Shown here in pieces: positions 36,586 through 49,066 of a stretch of DNA of 64,000 bases. The notes beneath the pieces are model-generated. The model ran no database searches and was not told the DNA's origin. It worked only from the letters and a program-made list of their open reading frames with translations. Each line of letters begins with the position of its first letter. Position 1 is the stretch's first letter. The position numbers were made by a program, and so were the translations under genes. This DNA comes from Kingdonia uniflora (lineage: Eukaryota > Streptophyta > Magnoliopsida > Ranunculales > Circaeasteraceae), in NCBI GenBank assembly GCA_014058105.1, contig JACGCM010000560.1:4650001-4714000 (forward strand), written 5' to 3'.

Positions 36586-36735
36586 CAAGTACTTTTACAG
36601 ATAACAAGTCTTTCAAGTACTCAACATCAGGTGCATTTACATATAACAAGTCTTTCAAGTACTTAACATCAAGTACTTTACAGTTACATGTTTTTCAAGT
36701 ACTTTTACAGCTAACAAGTCTTTCAAGTACTCCAA
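36586..36735. repeat. Short tandem repeat with TTTCAAGTACT core in Tat-A
   Basis: CAAGTACT(T) occurs repeatedly together with TTTACAG(A/C)TAACAAGTC, giving irregular units of about 30-60 bp between the large and the small antisense ORFs. Confidence 0.75.
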
Positions 36736-37068
36736 AGCGTCAAATCCTTTAGTTCATTCTACTTCAGTGATCTATCACCCTGATACAAAGCAGACATTGG
36801 AAACAATGAGTATCCTCCTTCCCATGAGTTTGGTCGAAGTCTAGACGAACTTCAAATGGAAATTATAAAAGTAGGAGACTCAATGCTTGAACCAACTCTT
36901 CAAACTGAAGGTCTTCTTAGCACAAAGTGGCGATGGAAGTGTAGAAGCAGACTTCTATTCTCCATCTTCCTCTACCACTACCACCATTGCCTTTCTTATA
37001 ACTACCACCCCTCAAAGTTAGTAGAGATGAAAAAAGCCTAACCTTTGAATCTATTTGAGCGCAAGACT

Positions 37069-37369
37069 TCAACGCAACTGCCTCGCAGTCATGCCTATCT
37101 TTGCATCCGCCTCCCCAACTTTGTCTTCCGCAAGGATGCAGAGACAAACACAACATTGCTCGCCTGTCAAGACAACGTGGTGAAACTTCTATCTACAGTA
37201 AAACTCCTCCTCAGCTTCAGTCGCTTTATTTGTCGACATTCCTTGATACGTCGAAGGAACAGGAACAAAAGTCATTCTCCAGGGACTGATCCCCGAAATA
37301 CTTCAACTTCAACCTCTACATTTCAGAAGCTATAATTTCTTCAAGAGTCATTCTACGGATCTTTACCAT
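37069..37369 (-). pseudogene. Small antisense ORF of Tat-A next to the 3' LTR
   Basis: From an ATG at 37369 the minus strand reads MVKIRRMTLEE and, after one stop, LKYFGDQSL. A frame change then leads into TFVPVPSTYQGMST, EAEEEF, CCVCLCILAEDKVGEADAKIG and a stop at 37069. The Tat-B ORF at 59746-60075 shows the same string of landmarks in the same order: MVTTCRQAYEE, RYFRNQSL, VPPTFHRMSW, EAEDDY, CQFCLWMLAEDAVAAEDEKAG. The homology is clear though both elements are diverged. Function unknown; the Cys-x-x/Cys-Leu motif and acidic tail are the only notable features. Confidence 0.72.
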
Positions 37370-37687
37370 CTTAAAAAATAGCAGTAGATTTTATAACAGA
37401 ACAGGCGTACTTTTTCACAAACCTCGGTACATGTACTATTTATATAACCCTATATTTATTATGCAGGTACATTTTCCCAAGCATTATTATTTAATGCAGA
37501 CGAAACTCTTCAATCCCTAACCATCACATACAACAATATTCCTATCAACATTCAATGCACGTACATCCCTCCTTAACACGTATATTTTTTATGCAGTCAA
37601 ACACCATCATTACTTCTTTTCTTATTCAAATTTCCAACCCGTATACACAAATTTTTTTCTTAACCCAAGCGACTCATGACTTCTGTT

Positions 37688-37700
37688 GTGAGGGGGCGGT
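37688..37700 (+). other. Tat-A polypurine tract
   Basis: GTGAGGGGGCGGT directly before the 3' LTR at 37701; it corresponds to AAAGGGGGCAGT before the Tat-B 3' LTR. Confidence 0.75.
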
Positions 37701-38321
37701 TGTAGGGGCCTACCCTTCGATCTTACCTAAATCGAGTTGTCTCTGGTTCTAACTACCTCTATGTCAGGCCCACGCATTCTCCACATGACTTCTCCAGTCA
37801 ACATTACCACCTACTCCTTGAACTGATAAAAAATGTAGGCCGAGCTCAAATAAAAAGACCTGAACAAGTCAAAATACCTGTCTCTCACGAACTTAGCAGT
37901 TACCCAGTCAACTGCCACTAACCACATTGTTCGAAGAACCTACTTCAGCACGACGAAGAATTACGGAAAAGATCTATATAAAGAAAAAGTTTCAGAACAG
38001 ACAAAGACCAGAAAATCATACGAGAAATCACTAGGAAAACTATATTTTCTAGATTCTCAAAACTTCAAACTTCTTACTCACAAGATCAAGCATTTCTAAG
38101 TCTAGAGATCACTTGTAATAAGATATCATATCAGCCTCAAGCAATAAACGTTACTATTAAAAAAATCCTTAACCCAAATTCGTAGTTTTTTTTACCTATT
38201 TATAGGTTTTCCACACTAAACACCTGCATCATTTCTTGTTTTCCATTAGATTTTTTCACAGGTACATTGGTGTAAGAGCTAATTCCAGGCCACCTCGAGC
38301 TTATGAATTTAGGCCATTATA
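37701..38321 (+). repeat. Tat-A 3' LTR
   Basis: 621 bp, begins TGTAGGGGCC and ends CCATTATA (CCATTACA in the 5' copy). Contains a TATA-like CTATATAAAG near 37974-37983. It supplies the 36 bases that the 5' LTR has lost. Confidence 0.88.
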
Positions 38322-39399
38322 GCACCGACCCAAACATTCTCTAATCCCACCCTAAGGTTCTGTGTTTGTACAATCTAAAGACTAATAGCGTGCATGTCAT
38401 TAGGCATTTGATACATGTGGTTTCATCTCTAGGAAACAATTTTTTTTTGAATATTTTTGAACCTATACCTCTGATTGATAAATACCGACTTATGTGGTTG
38501 GAATTGGTTATTCCTTATATCTTTGCTTGTTCTTTACCTGACTATCTGGCTTACTAATTAATGACTTGTTACCCTCTTGGATCCAATCAACGTACTTCTC
38601 TGTATTTAGGAGAATAGTGGAACACAGATATGATTTCGTCTCGAGCCGTCAACCAATCTTTACTAGCGTTTAATTCCCTTAGCATGCGCATTCTATCACC
38701 TTCTTTTAGGATATGCATCAAAGCACTCCTAGGCCGTATCGCAGCTACTTCTTTTAACACAAATTTCTACCGAAGTCATATTTTTGTATTTTTGGCCATT
38801 TAAACCTTGAGTTGCATCCAAATTGCCTCTGGCTTATAAATAAAATCCACATATGCTCTTTTGAAAATCGGCATGTATTTTGAAAACTTTGCATATTAGA
38901 ATTGAATTTGGTTTATTCCCCTATACCTAATGGATTTGACACAAATAGTCAGCGGGACATCTGGGTCACCCCCCAAATACTATTCCTGGTCACTTAACCT
39001 TAGTATAGAACTGTATCGCATGAGTAACACCTATGTTAGATACCATTTTTAAATAGGGTTGAAAAATTAAAACATGGACTGGATTTGGCCTCGGCATTCA
39101 CTGCGTGAATATGTTCCTATGGTATGAACATTACTATCCTTTAAAACAAAATTGGTTAATTTAGGTATTTTCAATTATTACCTTTCCCTGCTTGTATATA
39201 TTTTTAGCTTTATCTAAAATAAGGGGAGGGATTATGTGTTTTTCTTTTTCAGATCACCCTACCCGTTACTGGATAATACATATTATGCATATTGATATAT
39301 CGTTAAATCATAGCTTGATTGGAAACATCTTATGTCAGTGATTTTACCCTGCAGAAGATTATGCCCATGGGCTGTAAATGTTGTTTTTCATCTCTCTTG
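38322..39399. other. Unassigned stretch between Tat-A and the copia remnant
   Basis: AT-rich sequence without a recognised protein. It may hold the leader and LTR debris of the copia element that starts to be recognisable at about 39400. Confidence 0.4.
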
Positions 39400-40239
39400 G
39401 TTTAGTCTTGAATCAACAATCAAAGTTTCTTTGACCGATTCTTCGTGGAATAGGGCCAAAGATTTGATCCTCCTGCGTAACCATTTTGACCACACCTTAA
39501 AGATAGAATATTTGTTCCTCTGCGATTCATATGACTTATGACCTCGCTTGGCATTAGATTCCAGTCCCAAAGAGTAGTTATCCTTCCCTATGCAAGGATA
39601 CTATGGTCTACCTTGAAGATGCAAAATTTTAGAACAGTATGTGATTATTACTTTGTTATCCTCCGTACATCTGCTACATTGAATGTATGTAGAAGAAGAT
39701 AAGTAACAGATATTGCGAAACTCAAGAAAATGTTAGAAATGTTTCCAGTTAACAACTTAGAGTTGGTTTTGCGGTACAAAAGATACAGATTCATCATGTT
39801 CTCAGACTTGATTAATTGCATGTTTACTAATGTGCTTCTCCATTGGTTGGTGATAAATCCTCATGCCCGCGAGTCGGCTAGGAGCTATAAAGTGTTTGGG
39901 GCATAACTCGCTAGGGATAATGAAAATGCCAGTATTGATTTAGAGAGGGAGTGATCAGCTACATATTATAATGTCACCACAACTTGCTTTTACTTTTCTG
40001 TTCCAGACTAGTATTTAATTATTCATAGTTAAAAATACTACTGAATAAGCCTTTTGAGGAGGAAGTGCAACTTTTTTCCATTTTACAACTTATTGTGGTG
40101 AACATGTACTTCTATCTATATATGCGTTTCTTCATATTTTTAATGGTTGATAATGTGCAAATATATTCCCTTAAAATAGAATTAATCATATATAGATTAT
40201 AACCAAAATGCTTAATCTTGTACGTTGCTAGAAGCAACA

Positions 40240-41159
40240 ACCAGAATTGAGTATGGACTTGCACGCCTATTACTCAGATCTTGGTCGAATCTCTGTGGAT
40301 TCTTGTCTTATTGACAGTGGGATAGCACATACGATACTCTGGAAGAAAGGATTCTTCAAGAAATTGACCATGGGTAACTTTAACGTTGCAACCATCACTG
40401 GCACAACCAGTATGGAGGAAGGCTCTTATACAGTTTCCCTTTTACTTTCTAGAGGCACAATCCCAAAGAATGAGAATGTTCTCTATAGTAGTAAGTATGG
40501 TAGGAACTTATTCAGCTTCACGGATGTTCATACAAATGGATATCACCTTGAGACTTAGAACGATGATAGAGGTCCATTCTTGCGTATTACGTCTCAAGTA
40601 GATGGTCAGAGGCTAGTATTGGAGCAATGCCCAATACACTCATCAGGTCTGCATATGACCTATATTCAGATGATAGAAAGTTATGCCATTACGCATGTCC
40701 CCGTGTGTAGCAAAAACTTTTTCCAACTCGGGCATGATTGTCTCGGTCATCTTGAATATGACATGATGAATAGAATAATCAAGAACTTGATGTCACTTCT
40801 AAAAGGACCAAAATGTCCCAATTCTCAAGAACAAGCCATGCTAGGCATGTTCTCAAGGGAAACTCGTTATGAGACCCAGTCAGACCAAAGTGGGGTCAAA
40901 ATCCCCTAGATTTCTCTAACACACATCTATGGAGATAGTTGCGATCCTATCCATCCGCCTTCTATCCCATTCAGATATTTTATGGTTATTATTGACGTAT
41001 CTTCGCGATCGTCACATGTATGCTTGCTCTTTACAAGGAACATGGCCTTCGCACGCTTGTCTACACAAATTATAAAGCTACGGGCATAATTCCCTGAGCA
41101 CTCTATTAAGTCCATTAGACTCGACGGTGCTGGTATATTTACCTCCCAAACCTTTGATT
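40240..41159 (+). pseudogene. Copia protease and integrase N-terminal half
   Basis: The protease motif CLIDSGIAHTIL lies near 40297-40332, followed by the GAG-pre-integrase region (FQLGHDCLGHLEYDMMNRII, about 40722). The integrase core starts YFMVIIDVSSRSSHV (about 40978) and reaches SIRLDGAGIFTSQTFD at 41157, where the solo LTR is inserted. The reading frame changes at least twice and a stop precedes the integrase core. Confidence 0.82.
41155..41159. repeat. Target-site duplication TGATT (left copy)
   Basis: TGATT at 41155-41159 is repeated at 44086-44090 and flanks the 2.9 kb insertion exactly. Removing the insertion and one copy restores the copia integrase reading frame. Confidence 0.88.
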
Positions 41160-44085
41160 TGTCACGCCCCAAAATCTAGTAATCGGTAGCTTGACCAATT
41201 ACTAGACTCCAAGTTGTGTAGGTCGGGGAATCCAAAGATTCTACCCCACAAATAGCCAAGCCGTAGACAAATTCTGGCTCGGCTATTCACATATAACAAT
41301 AATCATCAGAGCAAAGAAATAGTGATACAAAAATATAACAATATAACGCGGAAGCAAAAGACATATATATATATATAATAATTATATATATATATATACA
41401 TATCATGTCGAAAGAAATACAGCATCTCGAATACAAGCTCAGCTACACAATGCTGAGAACACCTACAAAATCTAGAACTGAAAGAATCTACAGCGGCAAA
41501 ATCAGTCTCTGGACCGGCTAACCACGCGACAGTCCAAGCTAGTCAACCTCTAAAAATGTTAAATGTGAGAGTGAGCAAACGACGAGCTCACTAATCCAAT
41601 AGAACTAAATAACTTACTAATAACAGGTATCAAAAATAGAGTAAAGACGAGTGTGATAAAGAATAAGTGACTAAGAAATTCTAACAATATAATCAGTAAC
41701 CATCAATAAATATTAGTAATCAATAAGGAAAGTAGGATTGAGTTGATAAGAGAATGGAGAATAGAGTTAATGCGGAGAGAGAGTGGAGTGGATTCGAAAA
41801 GGGAAAATAGTTAAAAATATGAGAGGAGGAGATGATGATTTTATATGCAATGCTATGACGTGAAGTGATGACTAGGATAATCCCATACTTATCCTGGATG
41901 CACTGATATGATATGATGAGCGGGGATATTACCATAAATATCCCCTAATACTAAAATGATGAAGCTAACGTCTAAAGCTATCTTAAAGAGATTCGGTAAA
42001 GGGATACACTGGTATAATTTGTTTAAGCTCGACCAAGCTAGGACGGTCGTACTCGATCAAAGTGGAAGGGTGGATCAAACCCCAGAACAATAGTCCTGCA
42101 CATTTCAAGGAATTTCAACCTCAACGAGGATAAGTTTGGGATCACTAGGACTCTGTCTCATACCAATCCACAATCTGCGGTGGTTTTGCTAGGTATGATA
42201 GTGTCATTCCCAATCTCACCTGTCTCTTTTAACCCGATCTCGCAGACTCCTTTGATTCCGTCGGAGGTTAACCGAAGCGGAGTGTTTGTGTATCCAATCT
42301 CAATAAGTAAGAAAAATGCAATAAGTTATAATGTGTAACCGGTGCCCAAGCACAACACAGTTGCCACTAACCTAGTAGCTCAAACAGGATCGATAGGGAC
42401 TCTGTTGCACCGAATCTGCATAGCCGAAACAACAACCAAACCGTCGCCTACGTCCAACCCAGCAATCTCTTAAGGTTGGAGGGGGCATTCCTTTGCAACC
42501 CACGGAAACGCAAGTCTAACCACCACCAAGAATCTCAGGTCTCATACAAACCAAAGCCAACTCCAGAATCAATTACAACCCAACCACCACTAACTAATCC
42601 AGGTCCCATACGAACCAAGACCAACTCCAGAATCATGTTATCACCCCAAACTACAGGTTAACAATTTTACCAGAATAATTTCTAAGTTAAACTATAGTTA
42701 AACACAACCAATCTCTAAGTTTAATACCACTCTCTAAAACCATATACAGGAACTAGTAAAGAAACTTAGTAAAGTTGGAATATGAACTCGCCTGATAATA
42801 ATCCAAGTCCGGCAGAAAATCCAACTCGAAACCCAACTCGGAAACCTAACTCGGAATCCACGGAACGACTACGGAACGACCGAATAACCTAACACAATCA
42901 TCAAGAACAACAATCCACCAAACAATTAAGGAAACGACAATAAAGCTAAAACCCTAGAAGTCAACCTACGCCAAATCAAGCAAAATTGACGGAAGGGAAA
43001 CAAGAATCTCTTACCGAGGATATGAGAGATTATCGCGACGAAGCTCGGCAAGGATCCGCGAGCGATGGGGAAGATTGGGTAAAGAGTATTAAGGTAAGGG
43101 GATTAGGTTAGGGAGAGGAGAGGATGATGATGAAGGTGAGGAGGTAATAAATGGAGGAGAGGAGATGATTGGAGGTAAATAATCCTCTCACTAGAACTCT
43201 CTCTCACTCAAATCACCTACAACAGCGCCTCACAGAAAAACCAACCAAAAGAAATGAGGAAGAAAGACTTAAGTAGTCAGAATATACGAAAGTCATTCGA
43301 GCGACCAAGAGGCCTTGGGCCAAATTCCAGGAGGTTAGTCAGCTCGTTCGAACGACACGTTTGAACGAAAAAACTGTCCAATGGCCAAAATGTCCAAAAG
43401 ACGCAGAAATGATCAGAAAACACAAAGATTCATTTGAACGACAAGGAACCTCGTTCGAACAATAATCTGGGAAATTTACTCTGAAGTCCTCCTGAACCAC
43501 ACACACACAACTCCAAGATCCTCAGAAGACTGAAGCAACCCGAACAACCACCACAAAGGGTTCCCAAGGTTTAACACCACCTCTACCGCTGAATGGCCAC
43601 CAGAACTCCTAAAACTCAGAAAAGGAATCTAATGGCTAAAAACTTAACCGGAAGGAATAAAATGGATGGAAGGTGTCCGACCACGGTCTGATAGGTGTTG
43701 AGAAACCATGGGTAGCTAATCCCTATTTCTCCACCCCAACACAAAAATTGGAAATGCCAGAAACGTCCGGAATTAAAAACACTGCAACCCACGCGGAGGA
43801 GAGAAGTGGGAAACCCCTTTCAGATAAAGAAACCACTCTCTGAACACACACCACACAATCGAACTAAAACACCCAAGCGCCAAACTACCAAAACCACCCA
43901 ACCACCAAAACTCTACCCAAAAGGAATCCACACAAAACCTGGCACTAGGAGCAATATAGATGCATTAAGGAAAGGAGAATGTGTAGATGTATGATGCAAA
44001 GGAATATGCGGAAGTTAAAGAATAGGAATATGCAGATTTAGAATATGCAGAGTACTAATTATAAATAAAAATACGGGTCATTACA
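41160..44085 (+). mobile_element. Solo LTR (about 2.9 kb), Tekay/Del-like termini
   Basis: A 2926-bp unit starts TGTCACGCCCC and ends GGGTCATTACA, with TG...CA ends, and is bounded by the duplicated TGATT. No internal primer site, coding region or second LTR was seen, so a solo LTR is the best reading; such long LTRs with TGTCACG ends are known from Tekay/Del chromoviruses (orientation inferred from this). It contains an AT microsatellite near 41366-41401 and a block near 43290-43460 with TCGTTCGAACGA-type palindromes and CTTGGGCCAAATTCC, shared with the LTRs of the element at 4834-6601. Confidence 0.75.
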
Positions 44086-44480
44086 TGATTATTATTGCTT
44101 GTTTATGGGAATTGATGTTAATCAGTACCCCATGTTTATACCCAGAACGGTATGTCTGAAAATTTAATCAAGAGTATTCAAATGATCATTTGGCCTTTGG
44201 AACTACGAACAACACTTCCGGTCAGCGCTTGGGGCCATGCAATCTTGCATACCACTACACGTATTAGATTACGGCCAATAGCATATCATTAGTTTTCTCC
44301 ATTGTAACAAATCACTGGACAACATCCAATAGTTCACTATCTGTATACTTTTGGATGTGCAATATAGGTGCCTATTGTACCACCTCAACGTACCAAGATG
44401 GGTCCCTAGGGATGCCTTGGGATTTGCATAGGATATGATTCACCAACTATCATTCGATACTTGGAAAGCATGATAGGTAA
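44086..44480 (+). pseudogene. Copia integrase C-terminal half
   Basis: Resumes immediately after the solo LTR with DYYCLFMGIDVNQ, then traces of the copia integrase C-terminal module in shifting frames: SAWGHAILH (about 44225), RLRPIAYH (about 44268), HYLYTFGCAI (about 44337), KMGP, and SIIRYLESMIGNLF near 44450. Confidence 0.75.
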
Positions 44481-45179
44481 TCTTTTTACTACAAGGTTTA
44501 CAGACTCACACCTAAGGAGACAGTACTCCTGCCGTTACAGGGAGATAATAGAAGTTCTGTTTCTAGCAAACAGTTTGAAATAACTTGGAATACGCCAAAT
44601 ATGTTTCACATGGACCAGCCAAACAATCATTATGATAGTGAAATTCAAAGGATCCTCCACTTTCAGTAGATTGCTCATGAACTACCAGACGAATTCAATG
44701 ATGGCTAAAGTGACAAATTCGCATATCCCAGCTTGGAATGCGCCAGCTAGAATTGAGGTCCTAAAAGGGAAAGTTTTGGTTGTACAAGCCAATGAGCCTA
44801 TAGCTTAAAGATCGCGAGTCGTCTTAAAGGATCTAAGAATAAAGCTCCTCGGCAAAGAGCTGTTAATCCTTCTCCTCATAAAAGAGTACAAAAGTTTGAA
44901 CCGACTCTTGGTACAGTCGAAACTCATGGTTAGTCACCACTCATAAACTTGGCAACAGTAGCTACTTGATCACCATGCAGATTGTCCCTATGGAAAAAAG
45001 CCTTAGAGAGGCAGCCAATGGCGCGATATTTGATTTGAATATTGAAATATCAGTCAACTATCTTTATACTGTATCTAAGTTTGATCATTCGAAAGTATTC
45101 ATTAATAAAATATTCATATTCGCCTCTGCAATTGCTCTCATGAATGACGATCCTGACTATAGTGGGAGCATGCGATTCT

Positions 45180-46015
45180 GACTGAGTTAGATTCTCTAGT
45201 GAAGCGCAAGGTATTCAGGCCAGTAATCCAACATGATAATACCATATGACTAGTTAGATACAAGTGGGCGTTTGTAAGGAAGCGTGATGTATCCAAGAAT
45301 GTTGTGCGGTATAATCAAGGCTAGTCGCCCAGGGTTTTTCCCAGAGACCTGGCATCAATTATGATGAAAATTGTTCTCCTGTGATGGACGCTATAACGTT
45401 TTATTTCTTAATCAGTCTGTTAGTCTCAAAAAGGAAAGACAAGCATCTAATGGATATAGTCACGACCTATTTATATGGGAAACTAGATACTGAGATATAC
45501 ATGCAGATTCATGAAGGATTTTGTTTGCTGGAAGCAACCAATACTAAACAGTCCGCTGGTACATAGAGTACTATTGATGCAGGTAACATCGAGCATGCCT
45601 GAAACATATACGAAGTACAATTGTATAAATTTTTATATGGTATAAAGCAATCAGGACTGATGTCGCACAATCAGCTGACTGAATATTTAAAGAATAAACG
45701 ATTTTCTAATAGCTCGATTAGCCCATTCATCTTCATTAAGAAGTCTGCCACTAGATTTCTTATTATTGATGTATATGTAGATGATATAAATATCATCGGG
45801 ACTTCTGAGGAGATAACCCGTGCTCCGAATACCTAAAGATGGAATTCGAGATGAAAGACCTCGGTCAAACAAAGTTTTGTCTTGGTCTCCAGATTGAACA
45901 TATTAGCGATATAATTCCAGTATACCAGGCGATATACACAAAGAGTATATTGAAACACTTTCATATGGATGCTACCCACCCGTTGACTATACTTAGGCCT
46001 ATTTTCGGATTGGAT
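45180..46015 (+). pseudogene. Copia reverse transcriptase remnant
   Basis: Traces in several frames: YKWAFVRKRDVSKNVVRY (45261-45314), NYDENCSPV (about 45356), LYGIKQSGLMSHNQL (45636-45680), the catalytic box VYVDDINIIGTS (45771-45806, YVDD intact) and MKDLGQTKFCLGLQIEHISD (45851-45910). Frameshifts separate the blocks and the gene is cut off near 46015. Confidence 0.83.
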
Positions 46016-46599
46016 CAATTCAGAAATGGAGGCGGCCGGAATTTTTCCAAATTTTTTTTGAAATGTAGAATCTGACATAATCCGATACAATTTTTTTGGA
46101 TAAACTAAAATGGATCCGAATCTGAAAAAATTAGATTATTTAGAAAATTTGGAATTCTGAACATTTCGAAAAAAATTAGAAATTTTGGATATTCCGAAAG
46201 TTTCGAATTTTTTTTGAAAATTTCGAATATTCTGATAAAATATAAAATTTTGTAAGCCTGATAAATGATACCATCACAAATACCAAAATTACTTAAAGAG
46301 AGATGGAGAAATAAATCAAACCAAAATTACTTAGCGAAAGATACTTAAAGAGATAGAAAAATAAATCAAGCCAAAATTACTTAGGGTGAGATACTTAGAG
46401 AGAGAGAAAAAAAAAGATAAAGAAGAGAGAAGCAAACTTAGAGTGGAGAAGTGAGGCAGACCTAGAGTGGGGGAGAAAAACCTGTTGTTTGGTTTTAAGC
46501 TTTTAATATTTTATCAAACTTCAAATTAAATCAGATCGGATGTTGTTCGGAAGAATCGGATAAAATGTGAAAATTGATCGATTAGTATGAATAATATAA
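46016..46599. other. Stretch rich in TTTCGAA/AATTTTGGA words, nothing coding
   Basis: Follows the truncated copia RT. Contains many short repeats of AAATTTCGAAT type (46110-46240) and a duplicated phrase AATTACTTAG..AGATACTTA(A/G)AGAGA (46287-46410). No gene or named element. Confidence 0.45.
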
Positions 46600-47455
46600 G
46601 AACCTAAAAATTAATAATCAAACTATATTTGTAATCGCAAAACTTTGTCTATATCACTTGGACATAGACCAATAATACAATCATAACAATATAGAGATGA
46701 ACATTCACAATAAGCTCATATGGGTAAATATATATATGAGTCTACATATTTAATACATTTATGGTTTCATCCCTCCATAGAGGAGAGGTTTAGCTAAACA
46801 TCGTAAATAAACTAAAACATGAACATTGAGAATACTTTGACATAAAAAATAAGAGAATGAAAAGAAAAATATACTTTATTTGATTAAAATGAGACTTACC
46901 AACAAGGAAGAAAATTTCAACTTCTCCAATAATGCTCTCTTCTTACACTCTACTACAATTCTCTCAAGTTTTGGATGATTTTAATGAGCTCACCACCTCT
47001 CCTTTTATAAATGAAGGAGAGGTTTATTACGCTAAATATGTGATTGTAACATATGCCATTAATGTACATAAAAATGTAACCTCCAAGAGTTATTATCTAA
47101 AATGTAACCTCCCCATGTGAGACCCATGTACTTGACAACTCTGCATCTTTCTTTAGCAGTTCATCTTTTAAGTTATACATCCTGGTATTTGCACATATTT
47201 GGTAAATGAGTTCCATGTGACCTAAAATGTAAAAAAATGGTTTTATAAGTCATGCTTAATAATAAAATTAAGGATAATAAACATTAAGTCATATGGGAAA
47301 AGTTATCATTTTGCATGCCCATTAAATACCCCAAAACTTAAAGTTTGTTAGTCCTCGAGCAAAGAAAAAAACAAAAAGTATAACTCTTTTGTGGTAATGA
47401 AGATTGCATTTGACGTATGAAAAATGCCTTTAAACCTATAGGTTACCCGTATATG
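46600..47455 (-). mobile_element. Second Athila copy: partial 3' LTR and 3' untranslated region
   Basis: 46600-47334 corresponds to the outer-to-inner part of the Athila LTR at about 14150-14909, with the same TATA context (CACCTCTCCTTTTATAA at 46994-47010). 47335-47455 matches the Athila internal sequence at 14910-15040 (CAAACTTAAAGTTTG and AAACCTATAGGTTACCC). Similarity stops abruptly at about 47455, where the Tat-B gag begins. Confidence 0.82.
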
Positions 47456-47460
47456 ACTTA

Positions 47461-48761
47461 ATGTTTATTATCCGAACACTTCAAGATTTGGTAGCAGCAA
47501 ATCCGAGACCACGGATCCCTTTGCCTGTAACCTCGAGGATATCGGTTCATGATCGCTTAGGAGTTCGAGGCAAGAATCAAACACTTCCTCAAATTCAGCA
47601 GGAACCAATCTTTCCACGGAGTCACGTTAATCCACCGTTACCTTCTGGAGCGATAATAGATCTGTAGCCAGAACAAGAACAAAACAGAGAAAAACCTTGA
47701 GTTTCGGTCTATGGCTGCATGGGAGAAGCAACAGGAGAGTATAATCCTACGGAAGGACCAGCAACAAGACGAGCTGTCACATCTTGCCTACATCTCACTC
47801 CGGAACAGGTAGACAGGTGCATCATGGAGCTGTTAGACGCTCAAATGCACACTACAAAAAATAGCCATCCTAAACTGCAGAAGAGTCCACTCGCACAAGA
47901 GTTGCTTGATGAGGAAGTGCCCGCCAATTTTCATACTCCAAAAATCCATAAATACAAGGGGGGAGATCCTGTGGAACACGTCCAAGAATTTTAGGATTCT
48001 TTGGGAATACATTTGACATCTAACCACATCCTCTGCCGCCTTTTCCAACCAGTTTGAAAGAAGAACCTCTACGATGGTTCCACACACTCAATGATGGATC
48101 TATCTTCACTTTCGAACAACTTTGCGAACTGTTTGTCAAAAATTATTCACACAATAAAGACAAGGAGGAGAGTCTTTACTCTTTGTTCATACTCAAGCAG
48201 GCACCAGATGAAAAATTGGAAACGTTTACCAAGAAATTTTTTGTGCTAGCTCTAAAAATTGACAACCTCGACAAGAAAATTGCAATCTCCGCTTTCACCA
48301 ACGCTCTACTCGTAGATGGACGAGTCAAGGAACACTTGGTTCTCAACAAACCACTGACGTTGGAGGACATGATCGAAAAGGTTAACAATATCATCGACCT
48401 TGAACGGCTGACGACTGAGAAGCCAAGACCTCAACGCACCACCCTACCAATAAAAGGCTATCCCGACGAACGTGCCCATAATAACAATAAAGACTATGGG
48501 GGTGATAAGAAGAGGCTCAAATCCAATGACAATCAAGGACGCCAAGGGCGGAGGAAGCCAATTCCGTGTATACCACAGTTAATAACTACTCTTACAGACT
48601 TCTACCCGCTGATACAAAAAGATGAATGCTTCAGAACTGCCAATACTCTTAGGCCCATACCAGGAAAGCCTTACTGTATTCACTACCAAATACAACATCA
48701 TGACACAGAGCGATGTTTTGCACTGATATATTTTCTCCAGACTATATTTACACAAGGATGA
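47461..48761 (+). pseudogene. Tat-B gag, 5'-truncated
   Basis: The gag core reads PKIHKYKGGDPVEHVQEF (47941-47993, then a TAG), LRWFHTLNDGSIFTFEQL (48069-48122) and LETFTKKFFVLALKIDNLDK (48210-48270), with 235 codons open in 48054-48761. The C-terminal part contains YCIHYQIQHHDTERCF near 48670-48720, a degraded zinc-knuckle-like motif. It lacks about the first 70 codons present in Tat-A. Confidence 0.87.
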
Positions 48762-49066
48762 ATGCTAGAGTACATTGTCGACATCGAAAGATACAAGGAT
48801 GGAAGCTACAAAACTGATGCCAAGATCGTCCAAGTTGACGAAACAAATGAAGAAAAGCATTGGTATTTCATTAAGACTCAGATAGTCAACAATTCTAACA
48901 TGATCTCATTGTCAGATCATGGCACGTTGGACAATGCCATGATCTGACAATGAGAGACAAAGAAGCCCGTTTGTTGCCATAATCCAGCAATCGGCGAGCC
49001 AGGATTTCTTTCAAAGACTTTGATGTTCGTCACGTCAATTTTCCACACCACGATGCTCTCGTCATC

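Larger units (their letters stand above)
24176..38321 (+). mobile_element. Tat-lineage Ty3/gypsy element (Tat-A) with antisense genes
   Basis: A 14 kb plus-strand element. The partial 5' LTR (24176-24754) lacks the first 36 bases present in the 3' LTR (37701-38321), because the Athila element abuts there. Primer site TGGCACCGTCTGTGGGAA follows at 24757-24774. Gag, protease, RT, RNase H, a second archaeal-type RNase H and integrase follow to 30438. The dual RNase H is a hallmark of the Tat lineage. Between pol and the 3' LTR lie a tandem repeat, a large antisense gene and a small antisense ORF. All frames are broken. Confidence 0.9.
39400..46015 (+). mobile_element. Decayed Ty1/copia element, split by a solo LTR
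   Basis: Copia gene order (gag, protease, integrase, RT) on the plus strand. Integrase precedes RT, which separates copia from gypsy. Gag traces: WNRAKDLILLRNHFDHTLK (39451-39507) and FPVNNLELVLRYKRYRFIMF (about 39744). No LTRs could be recognised. The RNase H end is missing; sequence similarity stops near 46015. It is interrupted at 41160-44085. Confidence 0.83.

Noticed and set aside
41160..44085. Complete retrotransposon rather than solo LTR
   Set aside because: No second internal repeat, primer site, polypurine tract or coding region was seen between the TG and CA ends.
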